From assembly GCA_015075405.1 (NCBI GenBank), contig JABTUK010000001.1:1426001-1490000 (forward strand): a stretch of DNA of 64,000 nt, in the 5' to 3' direction. The DNA comes from Anaerolineales bacterium. Lineage in GTDB: Bacteria > Chloroflexota > Anaerolineae > 4572-78 > J111. Below, piece by piece: positions 59,029-64,000 of the stretch; positions within the stretch are counted from its first letter, which is position 1; each line of letters opens with the position of its first letter. The notes under the pieces were generated by a model. The model did not search any database, was not told the origin of the DNA, and saw only the letters and a program-made list of their open reading frames with translations. Both the position numbers and the translations under genes were made by a program.

Positions 59029-60586
59029 TATCGAGGCGGGTTTCCCACACTCCCTGCAAGCCAACATATCCAAACCCAAAGGCATACAACAAAATAAACG
59101 GAATGGCGAAGGCATTGCCGTTGACCGCCGCGATACCGGCGCTTACCAGCGAATAGAGGCCCAGGGCCAGCTCGCCGAAAGACAGCCGGTCTGCCGGCAG
59201 GCGGTAGGCGCTGCTTTGCCAGCGGTCGGCGGCGGTAGCCAGGTTGAATTTAGGCGTCCGCCGGAAGACATTACCGACCCCCAACATCGCTTCCGCCACA
59301 GCTCTGGTGTTGCTCAAGGCAATCCCCCCGCCCAGAAATATCAGCAGCGGCATCACTTTGTAATGCTGCCGCCAGCGCGTTGGATAAAGCACCATTTGAG
59401 CCACCGCGTACATCACCGGCGGTCCCATACTGAGCAGGCTCAAGTAGATGAGCGGAAAGTGAATCTGGCTGGTGCCGCCGGTCAGCATCAAAATCGGGGT
59501 GATAATGGCCAGCAGAACCATCAAAGGGTGGGCCAGATAGCTGCTCAAATGAACCAACGCCTGCCACTTAACTGTCCAGGGTAAAGGGGCACGGAGCACC
59601 TGCCAGCCCAATTTTTTGAGGCACTGAATGGAACCCTTAGCCCAGCGAAACTGCTGCCGTTTGAAGGCCGCCAATTGGGGCGGAATTTCGGCGGGGGCGA
59701 CCACATCGAGTAGAAAAAGAGGTTTCCAACCGGCCAGTTGAGCGCGATAGCTCAGGTCCAGGTCTTCGGCAATGGTATCGCCCTGCCAACCCCCGGCGGC
59801 TTCGATGCAGGAGCGCCGCCAGACGCCGCCGGTGCCATTAAAGCCCATAATCAAGCCGCTGCGCTGGCGGGCTGTTTGTTCGACCACAAAATGACCGTCT
59901 ACAGCCAGGGCTTGGGTGGCCGTCAGCAAAGAATAATCCCGGTTGAGATGGCCCCAGCGAGTCTGCACAAAACCTACCTGGGGATTGTCCAGCAAGGGGG
60001 GTATGGTTTGGCGGAGAAAATCCGGCTCCGGCACAAAATCCGCATCAAAGATGGCGATAAACTCGCCGCTGGCCGTCGCCAGGCCGGCTTTGAGCGCCCC
60101 GGCTTTAAAACCCGTCCGGTCGCTGCGGTGCAGCAGTTCAATATTTACCCCATGCCGCCGCTGTTCCACCACTTTGGCCAGGGCTATTTCGGTAGTGTCG
60201 TCGGTTGAGTCATCCAACACCTGAATTTGGAGCAGGTGAGCCGGGTAATCCAATCGAGCAACGGCTTCGATCAAACGCTCTATCACCAAAGCTTCGTTAA
60301 AAATGGGAAGCTGAATTGTCACCGGGGGTAAGTCATTTTCCTGCCATTCTCTTGTGAAAATAGATCGGGGACGGGAGACCGGAGACCGATGACTAATAAC
60401 CCGGTCAGCGGTCATCGGTCTCTCGTCTTCATTTTCGTTGTCGTCCCGTTGGGACTGTCCGCTTCCTCTAAAAGAGGTAGACGTATGCCGGTGTTTGAGA
60501 AACAGCCCGGTCAGTATCCAGGCATTAAAGGCATACACCGCCAGCCACAAGGCGGTAATAATGTAAATAGCAGTCAAAATGGACAA
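58955..60586 (-). CDS. Family 2 glycosyltransferase, cellulose-synthase-like
   Basis: The 543-residue protein has an N-terminal membrane helix (ITALWLAVYAFNAWILTGLF), a GT2 catalytic domain (QVLDDSTDDTTE, AIFDADFVPEPDF, EDLDLSYRAQL and the Q-x-x-RW motif in FKRQQFRWAKGSIQ), and four or five C-terminal membrane helices. Such enzymes make and export beta-linked polysaccharides. Residues ~50-74 are encoded by an in-frame heptamer array (60363-60425), and the last ~18 residues by another (58952-59028). Confidence 0.87.
   Translation of the reverse strand: MSILTAIYIITALWLAVYAFNAWILTGLFLKHRHTSTSFRGSGQSQRDDNENEDERPMTADRVISHRSPVSRPRSIFTREWQENDLPPVTIQLPIFNEALVIERLIEAVARLDYPAHLLQIQVLDDSTDDTTEIALAKVVEQRRHGVNIELLHRSDRTGFKAGALKAGLATASGEFIAIFDADFVPEPDFLRQTIPPLLDNPQVGFVQTRWGHLNRDYSLLTATQALAVDGHFVVEQTARQRSGLIMGFNGTGGVWRRSCIEAAGGWQGDTIAEDLDLSYRAQLAGWKPLFLLDVVAPAEIPPQLAAFKRQQFRWAKGSIQCLKKLGWQVLRAPLPWTVKWQALVHLSSYLAHPLMVLLAIITPILMLTGGTSQIHFPLIYLSLLSMGPPVMYAVAQMVLYPTRWRQHYKVMPLLIFLGGGIALSNTRAVAEAMLGVGNVFRRTPKFNLATAADRWQSSAYRLPADRLSFGELALGLYSLVSAGIAAVNGNAFAIPFILLYAFGFGYVGLQGVWETRLDKRFKVERSKFRVQHSNVQPANIQH
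60363..60425. repeat. GACCGGA heptamer hairpin inside the GT2 gene
   Basis: GATCGGG, GACGGGA, GACCGGA, GACCGAT, GACTAAT, AACCCGG, TCAGCGG, TCATCGG, TCTCTCG form nine 7-bp units in frame (protein ERPMTADRVISHRSPVSRPR). The unit is the same as at 12150 and 41684. Confidence 0.88.
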
Positions 60587-60612
60587 AGTCGTTACTCCTT
60601 AAAAGGCACAGA

Positions 60613-60757
60613 AGTGTCAAGTATTTAAGAGCCTATCCGAATAACCCCGTAGGTGACGCATAGGGATGCGTCACCTACCCTTTTTCGGATAGGCTCTAAG
60701 TATCACGTGTCAAGTTTTTCTTTGCTTGGGGCACTTGACACGTGACACTTGACACCG
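60613..60757. repeat. Heptamer array interrupted by an AGAGCC palindrome (copy 2)
   Basis: GTGTCAA GTATTTA (60614-60627) is followed by AGAGCCTATCCGAA...TTCGGATAGGCTCT (60628-60697), then AAGTATCACGTGTCAAG and, further on, CTTGACA CGTGACA CTTGACA. The palindrome appears to have inserted into the heptamer hairpin; AAGTAT is repeated on both sides. Confidence 0.75.
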
Positions 60758-60900
60758 GGAGGCCGCAGACAACGAGGGAGCAGTATAGCACGATTGACAG
60801 CGAGCTACAAAATCCCGTTGCAACGAAATTCACAAAAGAGGGCAAATTTTTCTTCTTGCTATTGATTGTAAAGTATGATTTAATGGAGGAGGAGGGTTTT

Positions 60901-61572
60901 ATGTTTGGTAAAAAGCCAAGCTTGGCCGAGGCTCAGGCCAGGATGGTTGAAAAGCAGTTGGCTGCGCGCTACATCACCGACCCGCGTGTGTTGCAGGTTA
61001 TGGCTGAACTTCCGCGCCACGCTTTTGTGGCCGAGGAGTTATGGGGCCAGGCCTATAAAGATACACCCCTGCCTATCGGTTACGGCCAGACAATCTCCCA
61101 ACCTTACATGGTGGCTTTTATGACCCAGGCGCTACAATTATCGGCAGACGGACAAGCGACCGTTTTGGAAATCGGGACCGGTTCCGGCTATCAGGCAGCG
61201 ATTCTCAGCCGTATGGCGGCCAAGGTTTACAGCATCGAGCGCATCCCGGAACTGGCCGAACAAGCCCGGCAAAATTTGGATGCGTTAGGCATTGACAATG
61301 TGGAAATCAAAGTGGCCGATGGCGGCTATGGCTGGCCCGAACATGCCCCCTATGATGGCATTGTTGTGACCGCCGCCGCCCCCGAAGTTCCGGCCCCTTT
61401 GCCGGCCCAACTGGCAGAGGGGGCTATGCTGGTTATTCCTACCGGCCCCCGGCGGCAGCAGGAACTGCTCCGCCTCCAGCGCCGCGGTGACAGAATTATT
61501 GAAGAGAGGTTAGCTCCGGTGGCCTTTGTGCCCCTCATCGGCGAGCACGGCTGGGAGGAAGATGAGTATTAA
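60901..61572 (+). CDS. pcm: Protein-L-isoaspartate O-methyltransferase
   Basis: The 223-residue protein starts MFGKKPSLAEAQARMVEKQL and contains SAM motif I LEIGTGSGYQAAIL, the active-site IGYGQTISQPYMVAFM region and VVTAAAPEVPAPLPAQL. It repairs damaged isoaspartyl residues in proteins. ATG 60901 with GAGGAGGAGG upstream is the start; an ORF start 159 bases earlier is not supported. It ends convergent with the peptidase gene. Confidence 0.92.
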   Translation: MFGKKPSLAEAQARMVEKQLAARYITDPRVLQVMAELPRHAFVAEELWGQAYKDTPLPIGYGQTISQPYMVAFMTQALQLSADGQATVLEIGTGSGYQAAILSRMAAKVYSIERIPELAEQARQNLDALGIDNVEIKVADGGYGWPEHAPYDGIVVTAAAPEVPAPLPAQLAEGAMLVIPTGPRRQQELLRLQRRGDRIIEERLAPVAFVPLIGEHGWEEDEY

Positions 61573-62924
61573 AATTTACGCATGGCCGCGGCCACTCCAA
61601 AAATAGCCAGCGGCAGCAGTCCGGCCAGACAGGGCAGCCCAAAGGGGCTGCTTTTTGGTTCAGCCGGGGGAGCTGGTTCAGCGGGCAGTTCTGCCGCTGA
61701 GCTTTGTCCCGCTTCAGGTTGGGGTGTTGGGCCGCTGTTTTCCACAGGGTTGGCCATCTCGGCGGAGGCAGACTCGGCCTCTTCGGTGGGAACCTCGACC
61801 GGGGCATCATTGGCTGTACCGGGGAGGGGGGGCAGCCCCAGGCTGGCCCGAAAAGCGTTGTCGAGACCATCTGTATTGACCCCCAAAGCCGTTTCCAGAG
61901 CCTCATCATCCAGCGAACCTTCGGCGAAGATAGACAACAAATCCCCCATCTTTTCCGGCCCGTAGGTGTCAATGATAAATTTAACCACCGCTCCGCTCTG
62001 GCCGTAAGCCAAATTGGCCAGAAGCGGGTCGCCGGGGAAGGGGCTGGACAGGGTCCGCAGGGTCATCAACTCGTTCCGTTTGACCGCCTCATCAAAGATG
62101 GGCGCAAAATCATCCACCAACTGCTCGGTATCCTCATTGTAAACGGCAATGCCCTCGTCGAGCCAGCGGGGCAGGCCGCGATAAGGGTTGTTGGTGGCCT
62201 GGTGGATGACCAGATGGCTCATCTCGTGGGTGGTGGCCCGTAACCCCCAATCCAACTGGCTGGGATGCACCCCAATCACCACCACCCCAAAGGTGGTAAA
62301 CGCCTGCCCGCCGGTCCACTCCTGGGCGCTGGAAGAAAGCGCGCGCAGTAAATCTTCATGGCTGGCGTAGATAAACACTTTGATCGGGTCTTCCAGGCTG
62401 ATGCCGACATCGCTGGCCAAAGTATCCAGGGCGACATTGGCCCGGTCAAAGAGGGCCTGTCCAAAGCTGTCGTTTCCTTCATACCAGTACAGCGTCAGCC
62501 GGTCATTTTGCAGGGTTTGCCACTCATACCGATTATCCAGGTAGAGATAGGTCTGCTTTTCGGTTCTGAGTTCATTGCCGGCGGCGTCAACAATTTTCCA
62601 CCAGTAGTTCAGTTCGGTGCCGGGCGGCATGTAATTTTCCGGCTTGGTCTGGTCAATTTTGAATTCGGCCTCAATCGAAGCGCCCGGTGTAAACTCAGCC
62701 TCATTGCGTGAGGTGGCTAACTGCCCAACGACCTGATAGAGCAGGTCGGCCTCGACAATTTTAACCGCGCTGCTGGCGTTCAAGGTGAAGGTTAGATGCT
62801 CTCGAAAATTAGCCTCCACCCCTTCATCAACAACTTGAATGGCCTCTTGGGCGGCCACACCGGGGACAACAGCAAGACCCAAAATTAAGAAAGCCAGGCT
62901 TATGGTTTGATACATCCGCTTCAT
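61569..62924 (-). CDS. Membrane-anchored peptidase MA-like metallopeptidase
   Basis: The 451-residue protein has a signal peptide (MKRMYQTISLAFLILGLAVV), a domain with beta strands, and a zinc motif HEMSHLVIHQATNNPYRGLP followed by WLDEGIAVYNED, as in MA-clan metallopeptidases. A Pro/Ala/Glu-rich stretch leads to a C-terminal membrane helix (FGLPCLAGLLPLAIFGVAAA), so it is anchored by its C-terminus outside the cell. The stop overlaps the pcm stop by 4 bases on the opposite strand. Confidence 0.85.
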   Translation of the reverse strand: MKRMYQTISLAFLILGLAVVPGVAAQEAIQVVDEGVEANFREHLTFTLNASSAVKIVEADLLYQVVGQLATSRNEAEFTPGASIEAEFKIDQTKPENYMPPGTELNYWWKIVDAAGNELRTEKQTYLYLDNRYEWQTLQNDRLTLYWYEGNDSFGQALFDRANVALDTLASDVGISLEDPIKVFIYASHEDLLRALSSSAQEWTGGQAFTTFGVVVIGVHPSQLDWGLRATTHEMSHLVIHQATNNPYRGLPRWLDEGIAVYNEDTEQLVDDFAPIFDEAVKRNELMTLRTLSSPFPGDPLLANLAYGQSGAVVKFIIDTYGPEKMGDLLSIFAEGSLDDEALETALGVNTDGLDNAFRASLGLPPLPGTANDAPVEVPTEEAESASAEMANPVENSGPTPQPEAGQSSAAELPAEPAPPAEPKSSPFGLPCLAGLLPLAIFGVAAAMRKF

Positions 62925-62939
62925 TTTTTATCCTTTGAC

Positions 62940-63062
62940 GTAACTGCTCAGGCATGTTCATTTCGACCGGAGGGAGAAATCCCCAACTCCTTACTTTTAA
63001 TTGTTGCGCCTTGAGGATTTCTCGCTCCTTCGTCGCTCGAAATGACATGAGCCTGAGTAGTA
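62940..63062. mobile_element. ~123-bp palindromic element, copy 3 with target duplication
   Basis: The element starts GTAACTGCTCAGGCATG and its end is the inverse form (CATGAGCCTGAGTAGTA). ATCCTTTGAC flanks both sides (62930-62939 and 63063-63072), a 9-10 bp target duplication. It sits between the peptidase gene and the Trm112-like gene. Confidence 0.85.
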
Positions 63063-63075
63063 ATCCTTTGACTAA

Positions 63076-63330
63076 CTATTCCACCAATTTACCTGGCTGG
63101 GGCAAATCGGCTACGGCGGTGTTGATCCACTTGTCGCCCTCGTCAATCAACATCACCGGGATATCTTCTTTGATGGGATATTTGCGACCACAATCCGCTT
63201 CCTGACAGACCAGCCAGGTCCCGTTTTTAACCAGTTCCAGCCGGCCCGGGTCATCGCCGGGTTTGCGGGTTGCGCCGCTAACGCAGTAAGGGCAGCGCAG
63301 AATTTCTAATAAATCGGTAGCAACAGCCAT
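63076..63330 (-). CDS. Trm112-like zinc protein
   Basis: The 84-residue protein has the Trm112 signature LLEILRCPYCVSGATRKPGD and then WLVCQEADCGRKYPIKEDIP. In eukaryotes and archaea Trm112 activates methyltransferases; bacterial members are of unclear function. No methyltransferase is adjacent on this strand. The start is ATG 63330. Confidence 0.9.
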   Translation of the reverse strand: MAVATDLLEILRCPYCVSGATRKPGDDPGRLELVKNGTWLVCQEADCGRKYPIKEDIPVMLIDEGDKWINTAVADLPQPGKLVE

Positions 63331-63350
63331 GCCTCAAATCTCCTTGAAAA

Positions 63351-63455
63351 TAGTAGACGGTAGAAGGTAGACGGTAGACAGGGAAATCATACGGCTCTGC
63401 GACCTTGCTACCTGCTACCTTTTCATTATCGGTGGTGTACCACAAGTTTATAAAC
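63351..63455. repeat. GGTAGAC heptamers plus conserved tail
   Basis: TAGTAGA, CGGTAGA, AGGTAGA, CGGTAGA (63351-63378) are followed by an inverted-style arm (GCGACCTTGCTACCTGCTACC) and then a tail TCATTATCGGTGGTGTACC ACAAGTTTATAAAC (63422-63455). It is the fourth array-tail unit. Confidence 0.75.
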
Positions 63456-63494
63456 AAATTACTGAAATAGTATAACCACAATTAAGAGAGAAAC

Positions 63495-63527
63495 AAAAAA
63501 TCCAGAGACGATTAGACTGCCTCTGGA
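63495..63527 (-). terminator. Terminator of the last gene
   Basis: On the minus strand TCCAGAG pairs with CTCTGGA around a 13-base loop and is followed by TTTTTT (63495-63500). Confidence 0.75.
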
Positions 63528-63557
63528 CTCTGGCTCATTCCAAAACTTTGGCTCAGG

Positions 63558-64000
63558 CTAGAATGTGCGCTGGAAGATGACCTCGTAAGATTGGTGGTAG
63601 AGCGAGTTGGCTGTACCGTCTTCGCCACAGGCTTCGTTGACGCCGTAATCGGGGGTAATGCCCTGAGCAATCTGGCTGGTGCCCCCTTGAACTTCAACCA
63701 TGTAAGTACCCTTGAACATGGCAAAATCAATATGCCCAGGCTCCAACTGGCCCAGCAGATTCTGCTTGGTTTCGGTTTTGGCAATTACAAAGCCATCTTC
63801 AACCGGGGCCCATTGAATTTTGACCGGCACCCCATTGATACCTTGACCGCTGGCGTCAATCACATGGACAAAAATATGGTGCTTACCGTGATTTTCACAG
63901 GGGGTCAATTGGCGAATACTGACCAGGGCAAAGTCCACATCAGGCGTTGGGGTTGCTTCGGGGGTGGGGGTATCGGTGGGCGGCAGGGGCGCGCGGGTAA
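63558..64000 (-). CDS. Secreted protein with Thr/Pro linker, 5' part outside window
   Basis: The frame is open to base 64000, so the gene continues upstream out of the window. The visible part starts in a Pro/Thr-rich linker (APLPPTDTPTPEATPTPD) and then has a ~120-residue beta domain (FALVSIRQLTPCENHGKHHI; VDASGQGINGVPVKIQWAP with a small difference; DYGVNEACGEDGTANSLYHQ). This layout is common in secreted proteins of Chloroflexota. Its function is unknown. Confidence 0.75.
   Translation of the reverse strand, partial: TRAPLPPTDTPTPEATPTPDVDFALVSIRQLTPCENHGKHHIFVHVIDASGQGINGVPVKIQWAPVEDGFVIAKTETKQNLLGQLEPGHIDFAMFKGTYMVEVQGGTSQIAQGITPDYGVNEACGEDGTANSLYHQSYEVIFQRTF

Noticed and set aside
1-64000. 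tRNA, rRNA or replication origin
   Set aside because: No cloverleaf-like or rRNA sequence and no DnaA-box cluster was seen by eye.

Overview
The window is a 64 kb stretch of a GC-rich bacterial chromosome (roughly 55 to 60 % GC by eye). The gene set suggests a Chloroflexota (Anaerolineae-like) genome: a polyphosphate-glucokinase-type ROK kinase, DUF2723 and DUF4126 membrane proteins, Thr/Pro-linker secreted proteins, MocR- and PaiB-type regulators, an FmdB-type zinc ribbon, a paired M16 peptidase set and many small response regulators. This placement is an inference from gene content; no rRNA or tRNA gene is present to confirm it.

Layout. 1-3.6 kb: end of fdrA, an FmdB zinc ribbon, a family 4 glycosyltransferase and a ComA-like enzyme. 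3.6-6.5 kb: an ABC-F ATPase behind a strong promoter, a 26-codon leader ORF and two tandem terminators, then an MBL-fold hydrolase. 6.7-14.9 kb: a minus-strand run with galT, a NUDIX hydrolase, an HD protein, PAP2, a MobA-like transferase, an O-methyltransferase and two M16 peptidases (one lacking the zinc site). 15-20 kb: response regulator, V4R sensor, ftsH, MerR-like and YkvA proteins. 20.3-22 kb: a Helicase_C_3-type protein with an apparently leaderless promoter. 22-24.3 kb: a graveyard of an RHS fragment, a truncated conserved gene, an IS630 remnant and a broken phzF. 24.3-31 kb: small metabolic and regulatory genes ending in a MocR regulator with a palindromic operator. 31-41.3 kb: response regulator, ppgK, a five-domain secreted protein, an efflux adaptor lipoprotein, a DUF2723 membrane protein and small toxin-antitoxin-like genes. 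41.4-43.1 kb: SAM-I riboswitch and a cystathionine gamma-synthase-type enzyme. 43.3-47 kb: SDR, HicB-like, VapBC, and a complete 1028-bp IS inserted in a TPR gene. 47-53.8 kb: hydrolase, regulators, lepB, pnp and rpsO. 54-64 kb: an EAD-TIR protein, a sugar nucleotidyltransferase, alanine dehydrogenase, an aminotransferase, a cellulose-synthase-like glycosyltransferase, pcm, a membrane-anchored metallopeptidase, a Trm112-like protein and the end of a secreted protein.

The most striking feature is a dense population of short-period arrays (mostly 7 bp, some 8 bp). Each uses a different unit, but many share one architecture: an array followed by its inverted complement, giving a hairpin. They lie in many intergenic gaps and also in frame inside at least five coding sequences; one membrane-protein gene carries four separate repeats. 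They resemble the heptameric STRR repeats known from cyanobacteria. Two other dispersed families are present: a ~120-bp palindromic element with clear target duplications at two of three copies, and a ~70-90-bp palindrome beginning AGAGCCTATCCG.

Other points of interest are the ABC-F attenuator with mutually exclusive hairpins, the stand-alone EAD-TIR gene, the SAM riboswitch with doubled terminators, and several genes with autoregulatory-looking palindromes at their promoters.
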